Part shown: piece after piece, positions 11,341-26,300 of the stretch | Position numbering within the stretch: the stretch's first letter is position 1 | How the letters are laid out: the number at the start of each line of letters is the position of its first letter | Assembly: GCA_011033025.1 (NCBI GenBank) | Contig: WFMF01000210.1 | Span: 186,001-250,000, forward strand | DNA from: Beroe forskalii | Lineage: Eukaryota > Ctenophora > Nuda > Beroida > Beroidae | DNA length: 64,000 bases | Direction: 5' to 3' | Made by a program: the position numbers and the translations under genes | Notes under the pieces: model-generated | What the model saw: the letters and a program-made list of their open reading frames with translations, nothing else | Databases searched by the model: none | Told to the model about the DNA's origin: nothing

Positions 11341-14300
11341 TACACTTCTATTTGACCACACCCATGAGACATCTACGCCCAATAAGGGGCGAAAAAGGCA
11401 GTTTTAAGCCGAAAAACGCGATTTTAACCCCCATAACAGACAGAAAATGGCATTGGCCTGATCACTGTTTTGAGAGATAAAAATAGGGTTTTTGATTTTA
11501 CAGGAAAACAAAGGAAAACTGGCGAATATCATTGGTTCAGTGGTTTCAGGCGCATAATTTATGACCAGATACACTTCTATTTGACCACCCATGAGACATC
11601 TACGCCCAATAAGGGGCGAAAAAGGCAGTTTTTAAGCCGAAAACGCGATTTTAACCCCCCATAACAGACAGAAAATGGCTGATTTCGGGATTCTGAAGTA
11701 TGGTATGTCTTTCTTAGGTCGTCCATGGATGGCGTGCAAATTTTCAGCTCAATCGGCCAAAGCTTTTCGATTTCGGATCTTGGGCGCCTCAGAAATGAAG
11801 AACATCCTGGATCACTGTTTTGAGAGATAAAAAATAGGGTTTTTTGGATTTTACAGGAAAACAAAGGAAAACTGGCGAATATCATTGGTTCAGTGGTTTC
11901 AGGCGCATAATTTATGACCAGATACACTTCTATTTGACCACCCATGAGACATCTACGCCCAATAAGGGGCGAAAAAAAGGCAGTTTTTAAGCCGAAAACG
12001 CGATTTTAACCCCCCCATAACAGACAGAAAATGGCTGATTTCGGGATTCTGAAGTATGGTATGTCTTTCTTAGGTCGTCCACAGATGGCGTGTAAATTTT
12101 CAGCTCAATCGGCCAAAGCTTTTCGATTTCGGATCTTGGGCGCCTCAGAAATGAAGAACATCCTGGAGCACTGTTTTGAGAGGTAAAAATAGGTTTTTGG
12201 ATTTTACAGGAAAACAAAGGAAAACTGGCGAATATCATTGGTTCAGTGGTTTCAGGCGCATAATTTATGACCAGATACACTTCTATTTGACCACCCATGA
12301 GACATCTACGCCCAATAAGGGGCGAAAAAGGCAGTTTTTAAGCCGAAAACGCGATTTTAACCCCCATAAGAGACAGAAAATGGCTGATTTCGGGATTCTG
12401 AAGTATGGTATGTCTTTCTTAGGTCGTCCATGGATGGCGTGCAAATTTTCAGCTCAATCGGCCAAAGCTTTTCGATTTCGGATCTTGGGTGCCTCAGAAA
12501 TGAAGAACATCCTGGATCACTGTTTGAGAGATAAAATAGGGTTTTTTGGATTTTACAGGAAAACAAAGGAAAACTGGCGAATATCATTGGTTCAGTGGTT
12601 TCAGGCGCATAATTTATGACCAGATACACTTCTATTTGACCACCCATGAGACATCTACGCCCAATAAGGGGCGAAAAAGGCAGTTTTTAAGCCGAAAACG
12701 CGATTTTAACCCCCCATAACAGACAGAAAATGGCTGATTTCGGGATTCTGAAGTATGGTATGTCTTTCTTAGGTCGTCCATGGATGGCGTGCAAATTATC
12801 AGCTCAATCGGCCAAAGCTTTTCGATTTCGGATCTTGGGCGCCTCAGAAATGAAGAACATCCTGGATCACTGTTTTGAGAGATAAAAATAGGGTTTTTTG
12901 GATTTTACAGGAAAACAAAGGAAAACTGGCGAATATTGGGTTCAGTGGTTTCAGGCGCATAATTTATGACCAGATACACTTCTATTTGACCACCCATGAG
13001 ACATCTACGCCCAATAAGGGGCGAAAAAGGCAGTTTTTAAGCCGAAAACGCGATTTTAACCCCCCATAACAGACAGAAAATGGCTGATTTCGGGATTCTG
13101 AAGTATGGTATGTCTTTCTTAGGTCGTCCATGGATGGCGTGCAAATTTTCAGCTCAATCGGCCAAAGCTTTTCGATTTCGGATCTTGGGCGCCTCAGAAA
13201 TGAAGAACATCCTGGATCACTGTTTTGAGAGATAAAATAGGGTTTTTTGGATTTTACAGGAAAACAAAGGAAAACTGGCGAATATCATTGGTTCAGTGGT
13301 TTCAGGCGCATAATTTATGACCAGATACACTTCTATTTGACCACCCATGAGACATCTACGCCCAATAAGGGGCGAAAAAGGCAGTTTTTAAGCCGAAAAA
13401 CGCGATTTTAACCCCCCATAACAGACAGAAAATGGCTGATTTCGGGATTCTGAAGTATGGTATGTCTTTCTTAGGTCGTCCATGGATGGCGTGCAAATTT
13501 TCAGCTCAATCGGCCAAAGCTTTTCGATTTCGGATCTTGGGTGCCTCAGAAATGAAGAACATCCTGGATCACTGTTTTGAGAGGTAAAAATAGGGTTTTT
13601 GATTTTACAGGAAAACAAAGGAAAACTGGCGAATATCATTGGTTCAGTGGTTTCAGGCGCATAATTTATGACCAGATACACTTCTATTTGACCACCCATG
13701 AGACATCTACGCCCAATAAGGGGCGAAAAAGGCAGTTTTTAAGCCGAAAACACGATTTTAACCCCCCATAACAGACAGAAAATGGCTGATTTCGGGATTC
13801 TGAAGTATGGTATGTCTTTCTTAGGTCGTCCATGGATGGCGTGCAAATTTTCAGCTCAAATCTCAATCGGCCAAAGCTTTTCGTTCGGATCTTGGGTGCC
13901 TCAGAAATGAAAGAACATCCTGGATCACTGTTTTGAGAGGTAAAAATAGGGTTTTTGATTTTACAGGAAAACAAAGGAAAACTGGCGAATATCATTGGTT
14001 CAGTGGTTTCAGGCGCATAATTTATGACCAGATACACTTCTATTTGACCACCCATGAGACATCTACGCCCAATAAGGGGCGAAAAAGGCAGTTTTTAAGC
14101 CGAAAACGCGATTTTAACCCCCATAACAGACAGAAAATGGCTGATTTCGGGATTCTGAAGTATGGTATGTCTTTTTCTTAGGTCGTCCATGGATGGCGTG
14201 CAAATTTTCAGCTCAATCGGCCAAAGCTTTTCGATTTCGGATCTTGGGCGCCTCAGAAATGAAGAACATCCTGGATCACTGTTTTTGAGAGATAAAAATA

Positions 14301-17300
14301 GGGTTTTTTGGATTTTACAGGAAAACAAAGGAAAACTGGCGAATATCATTGGTTCAGTGGTTTCAGGCGCATAATTTATGACCAGATACACTTCTATTTG
14401 ACCACCCATGAGACATCTACGCCCAATAAGGGGCGAAAAAGGCAGTTTTTAAGCCGAAAAACGCGATTTTAACCCCCCCATAACAGACAGAAAATGGCTG
14501 ATTTCGGGATTCTGAAGTATGGTATGTCTTTCTTAGGTCGTCCATGGATGGCGTGCAAATTTTCAGCTCAATCGGCCAAAGCTTTTCGATTTCGGATCTT
14601 GGGTGCCTCAGAAATGAAGAACATCCTGGATCACTGTTTTGAGAGATAAAAATAGGGTTTTTTGGATTTTACAGGAAAACAAAGGAAAACTGGCGAATAT
14701 CATTGGTTCAGTGGTTTCAGGCGCATAATTTATGACCAGATACATTTCTATTTGACCACCCATGAGACATCTACGCCCAATAAGGGGCGAAAAAAGGCAG
14801 TTTTTAAGCCGAAAAATGCGATTTTAACCCCCCATAACAGACAGAAAATGGCTGATTTCGGGATTCTGAAGTATGGTATGTCTTTCTTAGGTCGTCCATG
14901 GATGGCGTGCAAATTTTCAGCTCAATCGGCCAAAGCTTTTCGATTTCGGATCTTGGGCGCCTCAGAAATGAAGCAACATCCTGGATCACTGTTTTGAGAG
15001 GTAAAAATAGGGTTTTTGGATTTTACAGGAAAACAAAGGAAAACTGGCGAATATCATTGGTTCAGTGGTTTCAGGCGCATAATTTATGACCAGATACACT
15101 TCTATTTGACCACCCATGAGACATCTACGCCCAATAAGGGGCGAAAAAGGCAGTTTTTAAGCCGAAAACGCGATTTTAACCCCCCATAACAGACAGAAAA
15201 TGGCTGATTTCGGGATTCTGAAGTATGGTATGTCTTTCTTAGGTCGTCCATGGATGGCGTGCAAATTTTCAGCTCAATCGGCCAAAGCTTTTCGATTTCG
15301 GATCTTGGGCGCCTCAGAAATGAAGAACATCCTGGATCACTGTTTTGAGAGATAAAAAAATAGGGTTTTTGGATTTTACAGGAAAACAAAGGAAAACTGG
15401 CGAATATCATTGGTTCAGTGGTTTCAGGCGCATAATTTATGACCAGATACACTTCTATTTGACCACCCATGAGACATCTACGCCCAATAAGGGGCGAAAA
15501 AGGCAGTTTTAAGCCGAAAATGCGATTTTAACCCCCATAACAGACAGAAAATGGCTGATTTCGGGATTCTGAAGTATGGTATGTCTTTCTTAGGTCGTCC
15601 ATGGATGGCGTGCAAATTTTCAGCTCAATCGGCCAAAGCTTTTCGATTTCGGATCTTGGGCGCCTCAGAAATGAAGAACATCCTGGATCACTGTTTTGAG
15701 AGGTAAAAATAGGGTTTTTGATTTTACAGGAAAACAAAGGAAAACTGGCGAATATCATTGGTTCAGTGGTTTCAGGCGCATAATTTATGACCAGATACAC
15801 TTTATATTTGACCACCCATGAGACATCTACGCCCAATAAGGGGCGAAAAAGGCAGTTTTTAAGCCGAAAACGCGATTTTAACCCCCATAACAGACAGAAA
15901 ATGGCTGATTTCGGGATTCTGAAGTATGGTATGTCTTTCTTAGGTCGTCCATGGATGGCGTGCAAATTTTCAGCTCAATCGGCCAAAGCTTTTCGATTTC
16001 GGATCTTGGGTGCCTCAGAAATGAAGAACATCCTGGATCACTGTTTTGAGAGGTAAAAATAGGGTTTTTTGGTTTACCAGGAAAACAAAGGAAAACTGGC
16101 GAATATCATTGGTTCAGTGGTTTCAGGCGCATAATTTATGACCAGATACACTTCTATTTGACCACCCATGAGACATCTACGCCCAATAAGGGGCGAAAAA
16201 GGCAGTTTTTAAGCCGAAAACGCGATTTTAACCCCCATAACAGACAGAAAATGGCTGATTTCGGGATTCTGAAGTATGGTATGTCTTTCTTAGGTCGTCC
16301 ATGGATGGCGTGCAAATTTTCAGCTCAATCGGCCAAAGCTTTTTTTCGGATCTTGGGTGCCTCAGAAATGAAGAACATCCTGAATCACTGTTTTGAGAGG
16401 TAAAAATAAGAAAATAGGGTTTTTTGGATTTTACAGGAAAACAAAGGAAAACTGGCGAATATCATTGGTTCAGTGGTTTCAGGCGCATAATTTATGACCA
16501 GATACACTTCTATTTGACCACCCATGAGACATCTACGCCAATAAGGGGCGAAAAAGGCAGTTTTTAAGCCGAAAAACGCGATTTTAACCCCCCCCATAAC
16601 AGACAGAAAATGGCTGATTTCGGGATTCTGAAGTATGGTATGTCTTTCTTAGGTCGTCCATGGATGGCGTGCAAATTTTCAGCTCAATCGGCCAAAGCTT
16701 TTCGATTTCGGATCTTGGGTGCCTCAGAAATGAAGAACATCCTGGATCACTGCTTTGAGAGGTAAAAATAGGGTTTTTTGGTTTTTACAGGAAAACAAAG
16801 GAAAACTGGCGAATATCATTGGTTCAGTGGTTTCAGGCGCATAATTTATGACCAGATACACTTCTATTTGACCACCCATGAGACATCTACGCCCAATAAG
16901 GGGCAAAAAAGGCAGTTTTTAAGCCGAAAAACGCGATTTTAACCCCCCATAACAGACAGAAAATGGCTGATTTCGGGATTCTGAAGTATGGTATGTCTTT
17001 CTTAGGTCGTCCATGGATGGCGTGCAAATTTTCAGCTCAATCGGCCAAAGCTTTTCGATTTCGGATCTTGGGTGCCTCAGAAATGAAGAACATCCTGATC
17101 ACTGTTTTGAGAGGGTAAATAGGGTTTTTTGGATTTTACAGGAAAACAAAGGAAAACTGGCGAATATCATTGGTTCAGTGGTTTCAGGCGCATAATTTAT
17201 GACCAGATACACTTCTATTTGACCACCCATGAGACATCTACGCCCAATAAGGGCGAAAAAGGCAGTTTTTAAAAACGCGATTTTAACCCCCATAACAGAC

Positions 17301-18906
17301 AGAAAAAATGGCTGATTTCGGGATTCTGAAGTATGGTATGTCTTTTAGGTCGTCCATGGATGGCGTGCAAATTTTCAGCTCAATCGGCCAAAGCTTTTCG
17401 ATTTCGGATCTTGGGTGCCTCAGAAATGAAGAACATCCTGGATCACAGTTTTGAGAGGTAAAATAGGGTTTTTTGGATTTTACAGGAAAACAAAGGAAAA
17501 CTGGCGAATATCATTGGTTCAGTGGTTTCAGGCGCATAATTTATGACCAGATACACTTCTATTTGACCACCCATGAGACATCTACGCCCAATAAAGGGCG
17601 AAAAAGGCAGTTTTTAAGCCGAAAACGCGATTTTAACCCCCATAACAGACAGAAAATGGCTGATTTCGGGATTCTGAAGTATGGTATGTCTTTCTTAGGT
17701 CGTCCATGGATGGCGTGCAAATTTTCAGCTCAATCGGCCAAAGCTTTTCGATTTCGGATCTTGGGTGCCTCAGAAATGAAGAACATCCTGATCACTGTTT
17801 TGAGAGATAAAAATAGGGTTTTTTGATTTTACAGGAAAACAAAGGAAAACTGGCGAATCATTGGTTCAGTGGTTTCAGGCGCATAATTTATGACCAGATA
17901 CACTTCTATTTGACCACCCATGAGACATCTACGCCCAATAAGGGGCGAAAAAGGCAGTTTTTAAGCCGAAAACGCGATTTTAACCCCCCATAACAGACAG
18001 AAAATGGCTGATTTCGGGATTCTGAAGTATGGTATGTCTTTCTTAGGTCGTCCATGGATGGCGTGCAAATTTTCAGCTCAATCGGCCAAAGCTTTTCGAT
18101 TTCGGATCTTGGGTGCCTCAGAAATGAAGAACATCCTGGATCACTGTTTTGAGAGGTAAAAATAGGGTTTTTGGATTTTACAGGAAAACAAAGGAAAACT
18201 GGCGAATATCATTGGTTCAGTGGTTTCAGGCGCATAATTTATGACCAGATACACTTCTATTTGACCACCCATGAGACATCTACGCCCAATAAGGGGAAAA
18301 AAGGCAGTTTTTAAGCCGAAAACGCGATTTTAACCCCCCCATAACAGACAGAAAATGCTGATTTCGGGATTCTGAAGTATGGTATTTCTTTCTTAGGTCG
18401 TCCATGGATGGCGTGCAAATTTTCAGCTCAATCGGCCAAAGCTTTTCGATTTCGGATCTTGGGTGCCTCAGAAATGAAGAACATCCTGGATCACTGTTTT
18501 GAGAGGTAAAAATAGGGTTTTTGATTTTACAGGAAAACAAAGGAAAACTGGCGAATATCATTGGTTCAGTGGTTTCAGGCGCATAATTTATGACCAGATA
18601 CACTTTTATTTGACCACCCATGAGACATCTACGCCCAATAAGGGGCGAAAAAGGTTTTTAAGCCGAAAAACGCGATTTTAACCCCCCCCCATAACAGACA
18701 GAAAATGGCTGATTTCGGGATTCTGAAGTATGGTATGTCTTTCTTAGGTCGTCCATGGATGGCGTGCAAATTTTCAGCTCAATCGGCCAAAGCTTTTCGA
18801 TTTCGGATCTTGGGTGCCTCAGAAATGAAGAACATCCTGGATCACTGTTTTGAGAGATAAAAATAGGGTTTTTTGATTTTACAGGAAAACAAAGGAAAAC
18901 TGGCGA
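11341..18906. repeat. Satellite array, subfamily B (main block)
   Basis: About 21 head-to-tail monomers, very similar to each other; tggatggcgtgc recurs about every 351 bp from near 11727 to 18757. Differences are mostly 1-5 base length changes in C, A and T runs. The array begins mid-monomer next to the composite insertion and ends at a scaffold gap, so its true length is unknown. The recurring open frames on both strands follow the monomer and are not called as genes. Confidence 0.97.
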
Positions 18907-19006
18907 NNNNNNNNNNNNNNNNNNNNNNNNNNNNNNNNNNNNNNNNNNNNNNNNNNNNNNNNNNNNNNNNNNNNNNNNNNNNNNNNNNNNNNNNNNNNNN
19001 NNNNNN
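18907..19006. other. Assembly gap (100 N)
   Basis: A second scaffold gap of exactly 100 N. It falls on the outer boundary of the left palindrome arm, so what borders that arm in the real chromosome is unknown. Confidence 0.99.
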
Positions 19007-19589
19007 TGAGTGGCTGGGCCCGCCCAAAAAATCACCAATGAATTTGGGGGGTTTTTGTTGACGCCCCTCCCCCTTAGGGGGAAATTTTTTAATGCTGAAT
19101 ATTGATGACGCAATATAGTTCTAAGGCCGTAATTTTTTCTCAGGTGTATTTGAGGCTTATGTTTGTTACAAGTTTTATATAAAGTGGCCATGGCGATTAT
19201 TTTTCATTGAAAATTAGATCTCCACGAGCCGTCAGGGCAGAAATCTGGGGGGAATCAGAAGTCAAGAAATCTGGCATATAGAATGTGACATAGTACTTAC
19301 TAGGAGAAGCAAAAACAACTGGTTAGTGGCTTTTAGATAATCTGGTATAGCAATCAAAATTGAGATCTTCTTCTAGAATGGTAGGCAAATGATGGATAAT
19401 GATGATGATTCAATACGCAATGAACATGCGTTTTCTTGACTTTACACATGATAAGGTGCATGAAAGGATGCATGAGGGTTATAGGATCATGAAATGCATG
19501 CTGTTGTGTTGAGAGCGTTCAGTTGAGAGCGGTGCAACTCACTTCTCTGTGCCTACTCTTCCTCCTGAGTAGCACAACTGAAACGTGAC

Positions 19590-20410
19590 AACGTTACCAT
19601 GTAATCATGACAACGTTACCATGTAACCATTACAACATTACCATGTAACCATTACAACATTACCATGTAACCATGACAACCTTACCATGTAACCATTACA
19701 ACATTACCATGTAACCATGACAACGTCCCCATGTAACCATGACAACGTTACCATGTAACCATGACTACGTTACCATGTAACCATGACAACGTTACCATGT
19801 AACCATGACAACGTTACCATGTAACCATGACAACGTTACCATGTTACCATGACAACGTTACCAATTACCATACATGACAACGTTACCATGTAAACCATGA
19901 TAACCTAACCATGTAACTATTACAAATATTAAGGATGACAACGTTACCATGTAACCATGATAACCTAACCATGTAACCATTACAACATTACCATGTAACC
20001 ATGACAACGTTACCATGTAACCATGACAACGTTACCATGTAACCATGACAACGTTACCATGTAACCATGACAACGTTACCATGTAACCATGACAACGTTA
20101 CCATGTTACCATGACAACGTTACCAATTACCATGTAACCATGACAACTTTACCATGTAACCATGATAACCTAACCATGTAACCATTACAACATTACCATG
20201 TAACCATGACAACGTGACCATCTAACAATAACAACGTAACGTGTAACCGTGACAACGTTACCATGTAACCATGACAAAGTTACATGCAACCATGACAAAG
20301 TTACATGTAACCATGACAACGTTATCATGTAACTGTGACAATTGACAACGCTATCATGTAACCATGAAAAAGTTACCATGTAACCATGACAACGTTAACA
20401 TGTAACCATG
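19590..20410. repeat. 22-bp minisatellite (left arm)
   Basis: About 37 tandem copies of accatgtaaccatgacaacgtt. Variants such as cattacaacatt and catgataaccta recur inside higher-order blocks. Degenerate copies continue to about 20680, around a non-repeat segment near 20415-20475. Confidence 0.95.
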
Positions 20411-20680
20411 ACAACATGACACTGTCGAATATCCTTACCAAAGAAAGAAAAGACAAATCCTCACTCGAGAGACACCATGACATGTTACATGTAACCATGG
20501 CAAAATTACGTGTAACCATGACAACATGTTGTGTTGCCATGAAAACATGGCACTGTGAAACCATAACAACATGACTTAACCATGCAACAACATGACATCA
20601 CTATACTACAGTACCACGTAACGATGACAACATGACATCACTATGACTACAATACGTAACCTTGACAACATGACATCCCA

Positions 20681-21344
20681 ACCTGGTTTTCCACTCTCTG
20701 TTTCTCGCCTTCCACTCACTTTGAGTAATCTCAGTGTTCTTCCGTAGCGTCTCTTCCCAATCCCAGACAATGAGGCAGATCATATCAAACGCTCGAAACT
20801 CAAAAACGCGCTCAAAAATTTATGACAATTTCCGTGCCCTTATACCTATGTCGCCCGTAATATCCTGAATCAGTTCCATTAAATTCTGCTAAAGATCCTC
20901 GGAGATATTCGCCTTTTTCGGACACCGAAAATGTGTACATGAAGGTCGCATAGCTTTACTGTATCCAACACTCCAGCGAATACCAAAGTAGAGATAAACA
21001 CGTGTTTCAATACCTTTATCAGCATGGCAAATGGAATGTGAAGAGAGTGATCGCTAGAGCTTGTGTATATACATTTTCTTGCGGCTCAAAAAAAGGTGAA
21101 CATCTCTGAGGATGTTTTAGCAAACTTGCTCAAACTTTCAGAATATTACGGGCAATCTTAAAGTCACACGGTATTGAATTTGAAATGTTATTTCATTTTT
21201 GAGCTCCAGAGCAGAGGCTGAGAAAATTGTTTTTGGTAACAATTCAAATAGTTTTTGATTTTGAACAAGAAAGATACACGAAATTTACTACCAGTTAACT
21301 AAGACTGAAGTTTGTTGATCAGAGCTGAGTTTTCTTTCTCTTAC
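20681..21344. other. Non-coding segment shared with the right arm
   Basis: This region has no supported gene. Its 20690-21010 part is nearly the reverse complement of 56270-56600 (for example gatattcgcctttttcggac). The two arms then diverge where the right arm holds a 9-bp repeat field. Confidence 0.7.
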
Positions 21345-22510
21345 TGCTCGACGGACGTTGCCCCGTCTATTTCTTCTGACTGGATGGCAAAGTGACGTCC
21401 AAATGTGGAACGTTGCGCCGCGCGCGCGGGTAGGGTAACATCCTACGACTAGACTTACTGCTGCCTGGAGGAGAACAAAAAGGGTTTGCCCTAACCAGGG
21501 CCCTGGTTACGCGGTGTTCTCGACGGACGCGAGGGTAGGATAACATCCTACGAGCAAACACATTAAACATACCCAATACCTACGCTGGCTTAAGAAGGTG
21601 CGCGCCCTTTTCTTTCGAATGCTGTGCCATGTGCGCACTTTTTTGGGTACGTCTCCCATGTAAACGGGAGCCTTCATTATCTATGACAATGACGTCACTC
21701 AGAAATATATAATTAAGCGCATCTAGCGCTTTAAGCATTAAGGTTAGGGTTCTGGTGAGGGTCAGGATTTGTTAGGTTTAGGGTAAGGATTAAGGTTATG
21801 GTTTTGGTTAGGGCTATGGTTAGGTTCGACGGACGTTGCCCCGTTTATTTCTTCTGACGGGCGAGGTTGCAAAGTGACGTCCAAATGTGGAACGTTGCGC
21901 CGCGCGCGAGGGTAGGGTAACATCCTACGATGGTTAGGTTTAGGATACAAAAAAATTGACCTTTAGATCTGTGACGTCACTCAGCCCCGTTTATATGGGA
22001 GGGATACCCTTTTTTGATCTCACCAGATCTAGATGGTTACGTCGCGTGCTAACGTGCTTGTCTAGTCTGACGTCGTCAGGGGGTCAGGCAAGTAGGCAAC
22101 GCCTAACAATCGCGTGCCATGCACGGCGCGGCCGAACGCGAACATGCGCTCGCGCTTGCCACTTGCTAGGGGTCCCTGTTTGTTAGCGCGCGCGTCTTTT
22201 CTTCGAAAAGTCACAAACGTGTTCTCTGAACACTCGCGCTTGCGCGCGCTAAATAAGTCCTACAACACGACGTAGGACAAGGCCGAACGCGAAGGAGTGA
22301 AGAGGAAAATATGCGACGGCGCGCGCGTAAAAAGGGCTTTGGTCAAAGAAACAAACTTCTTTGAATGGTGCCATACGTGGTCTGCACACATTTGAATGAT
22401 ACGCGCGGAGGTTAATGATGACCAGTTGCTAGACACGTATATCCCTGTGCTGGCTTGCGCGGCGCGCTTCCCCAACACAGGGAAGCGCGCGGCGCGTACA
22501 CACACCTATA
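21345..22510. repeat. GC-rich repeat block upstream of the left gene
   Basis: A ~100-bp unit occurs at about 21352-21452 and 21828-21928. Both copies contain gcaaagtgacgtccaaatgt, a gcgcgc run and gggtagggtaacatcctacg. Between them are degenerate TTAGGG-like strings (21740-21830). From 22090 onward the sequence is CpG- and gcgcgc-rich and includes cacgtatatccctgt, a motif repeated in the right arm. No coding evidence. Confidence 0.7.
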
Positions 22511-23311
22511 GCTATGCGGGCTTAGGAAGATGACCAGATGGCAGATGACAGTTAATCATTAATCGAATATGTTAAATTTTGAAAAAACGATTTCTACTGA
22601 ATTGTGTTGCTCAGTTGGCAAAATTCTTTAATTTATTGATTTGAATGGCTGAATGTTCAAGTACGGAGTTGGAAAAAAGTCTTGCAGATTGATGTCTTGA
22701 AGAAAGATTTCTTTTTAATTCAAAAATGAATGCGACTATATTTTAATAAAATTGCTTTTGTCATGTTTGACTGATTATTGCTGCAAAATTGTTGTATTAT
22801 GAATGACCCTTGTCTGGCGTTGACAGACCCTCTCGAGAATCAGCGCTGCGTGCTGGTGTCAACGGGTCATACATCGTACGACAACCTGTCAACTACAGTT
22901 GGAGTTGTTGGAGTGTTCTGTGGCTTGACTTTAAAGATTACTGTATTTGTTCTATAAAGAAGTTGTTAAAAACGATATAGAACCCACACTCGTGTAGACC
23001 ACTGACAGTTTCGAAATTGAATATTTCTTCAGGATCTCCACATAGTGTCACAACATTCTCAAAGTTGATGATTAAATAAGTAGCGTTGTTAAGTCAAAAT
23101 TTAATTTGCATTTGTTTTAGTAAAACACTGTAGTTTCCCAGTTCCACCACAAAAATAACCACAACATTCAATGAGCTGACTCTTTTAGTGCTTAGTACTT
23201 CCAAATCATCAGTGCAAAATTTATTGAGTTACCCCAGTTAATTTAATTTGAATGTGTTGTGTTTCAAGTTGTTGCATTTGCCGTTTTAATTGATACAATA
23301 CTAACTGAGAA
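22511..23311. other. 5' flank of the left DBHS gene
   Basis: AT-rich sequence matching 53224-54200 of the right arm in reverse. I see no convincing TATA box or upstream coding exon. A tga stop lies in frame just before the chosen ATG, so a longer N-terminus would need an unseen upstream exon. Confidence 0.5.
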
Positions 23312-26300
23312 ATGGGGCGTCGAGAGAAGAGATTTAACATCAGAGCAAGATTATTTGTTGGTTCTCTTCCAAATGAAGTAGATGAAGACTGGCTGAAAGA
23401 TTTGTTCAAACCTCACAGTGAAGTGAGTGAAGTTTTCCTGCACAAAGAAAAAGGATTTGGATTTGTGAGATGTGTAAGTTCCTTCAGACTATTTTTGTTT
23501 TTCTGGTACTATTTCCGTTCAGTTTCCATTACCTAGTTTTGTAAATAGAGCCCTTGGTCTATTGTAATTAGACTTATTCTAAGTTATGGATGTGCCTGTG
23601 ATATAATGCCTTAGCAATTGCAAAATTGCATTACTCTAAGTTTCAAAGAAAGAGACACCAGCAATCATATTCATTTAGCTGTAGAACTAGTTAAACAGAT
23701 AGAGTTTTCAGGAAACAAGAGCATCTGCACTGAAAGCAAAGACTGAACTAGATCATAGTTTGCAGAAAGGTAAAACTATCAGAGTCAAGTTCTCTACTGT
23801 CCAATCTTATGTGAAAGTATCTAACCTTCCTCCATTTGTTAGTGTGGAACTCTTGGAATCAGCATGCAGGTTAGAAATTTCTACTGATGTAGCATTTAGC
23901 TTAAATCCTGAAGTTAGTGATGGTTGCTAATTGAAAAGTTTAAAATATCTTTTGCTGCCAAAATGCAGTATTATTCATACTATACTCCGCGTATTAGAAA
24001 TTGGCGGACTGCTTGGTGACTCTTCAAGCTGCCGCGCATGTGACCAGCGCGTGACGTAACATGGGCCAATCAGAGGGCAGTAGGAGACGCTGGACGCGCG
24101 CGCAACTCAGCGCGTTCTCAGAGACAGATTGTCCTCGAATGCAGGACGATTCATCCGCTGAAACTCACGAATTAGAGACGGGACGGCAGAGGACCTGGAG
24201 GTGTAGTGATTCCACCTTAGCCCAAACTCTCACTCCAAGTATTCAAGTACTTTGCTTGCTGAAACACTCGACTTAACTGCCAAGCGGGACAAAATGTGAA
24301 AGAGAAATATTCAAGTTGATCAAGAAGCATTCTCATCTTTATGCAGTCTCAATGTGGGAGACATTACATCCTGTTTTCTGATCAAAGTCCGATGTTTTTC
24401 CCAATCATATCCTGTATAATAATATTTCCTTGTGTTTGAAGAATCATGGCAGATCTGGATATTGTTACAATCTTATGCTGTAAAATTTGGAGCTGTTGTA
24501 CCTTTTGTCTACCTTCAAATAGTCTGATCACCGTCTGATATCCAAAAAGCAAATTTGAAAGCTTGTTTATCATTAATTTGTGCTCTAAACTGAGTAATCA
24601 CATTGAGGTACAAATAACGACGGAGAGGGCTGCATAGATTGGGCGATTGGCTGCCAGAGCCTGTTTCATAATAAGAAAAACTGTTATTGAACGTGTTAAG
24701 TCCGACAAATTGTCTTGATTATGCTCTACCTACATAGTAATTCGAAAGCATGCTATAAGCATAGCTATAAAGCATCACCACAACGTCTTTAATTTACACC
24801 ATGTATTTCAGGTAACCCGACTATCGTCAGGTGGAACAAATATAGCGATCGACTGACTGAGATATGGTCTCATCATGACGATTCGATTGGTGAAGGAAAT
24901 TCTAAATCACAAATGTGCTGATTTTTCTCTAAACTTATTACCCCGATAAAATATTTCTGTGTTTTACGATCCAAATGAGATTTACTAGAATGGCACAAAA
25001 TCACAAATTTGGTCGCTAAACAGTAACGTACGGCTTGTTATTTATCTCACAAGCATTTCTAAGATTTTGGGCACTCTACAAGGCGTTGATGTAAGTCTTT
25101 TGTACACTTAACAACATTATTGTGATTTCAGGCGACTGCATATGCTACACTCTATGGTGAAGATAGCCTGTCGTTGCCTGTCATACACAGGCGCCTGATC
25201 TGAGGTGGAGTCTGACCAGCAGTCGCGGCGGCTGCTCACCCTGCAGCTGTACCATACGCAGCCCAGACTTGAAATTCGAGGCTTCATCCTCTGCTTCAGA
25301 TAACGAAAGCTGCATCATGATTTCTGTTAGCTCATAATTGGCAGTCGTCAGAGATCTGCCAGCGAGGCGTTGACATCGAAAACAAAATAGCATCTAACGG
25401 GAATGGTCCAGATCTTCCTCTTACGAGTCAGGCATGCACAGCTGTCGCTGCCATGGCCGAAAGCTTGATGCATGATATCACCATTTGCATTCGACCAAAT
25501 TTTCCAAAATCGCAAGGTTTTTTCTAGTACTGTAACCAATCAAAACCAAAATCTGGAGTGATCCTGGAGGCCTGCATCCGGTGGGAAGCTGTAGTCAAGT
25601 CCTACTGTCTGGCACCGGATATTCACTGCCTATATAACCGAGATGATAAGCGATCGGTGAAGCTTGTTCTCTTGTTAAAATGATAAGGTAAGTAATGAGG
25701 TACTTTTGGTCGAGGAGCTCTTTCATATTCCTAGCGACTACAGGTAGTGATATCCTACAGGCAGTGGTATCGTTATGACAGTAGGACTTGATATTCTAGC
25801 TTCCCACCGGAGAATTGCCGTATCTCAGGGTTATTTCACTCCAGATTTTGGTTTTTATTGAGGTTACAACGGGAATTGCCTTTAAGGAAGAAAAAATCTT
25901 GCAATTTTGGAAAATTTTGGTCGAATTACCAAATGGTGAATATCATGCATCAAAATACTTTTCAGCCACGGCCGCGGTAGCTCAATGGTATTGTACCTGG
26001 CTCGTAAGGGGAAGATCCTGGTTCAATTCCCGTTCGATGCTATTTTGTATTTTCGATGTCAAACTTCTCATACAATAAGATCTCTGACATTTTGCCAATT
26101 ATGAAGCTAACAGAATCATGGTGCAAGCTCGATATATGCAAACTTAGAGGGATGGGAAGCTATAATTTTCAAGTCTATAAGGATACCGATATCAATAGCC
26201 GTTAGAAATGTAAAAATGAAGCTCACAGCTTATAAGTTAAGGCAATGCTTCGCATTTGCTCGGTCAGATGAGTACTCTAAAACTTCCTTACCTCGGATCA

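Noticed and set aside
11404..18700. Dozens of 60-147-codon frames with near-identical peptides on both strands of the satellite
   Set aside because: They recur with the ~351-bp monomer, occur on both strands, and end at length changes in homopolymers. This is what a tandem repeat with few stops produces.
24061..24276. 71-codon frame at the foldback end
   Set aside because: Its mirror frame appears at 27282-27488 because of the inverted repeat; no protein-like features.
25970..26041. Functional tRNA gene
   Set aside because: A and B boxes are good, but acceptor and anticodon stems cannot pair, so it is listed as tRNA-like only.
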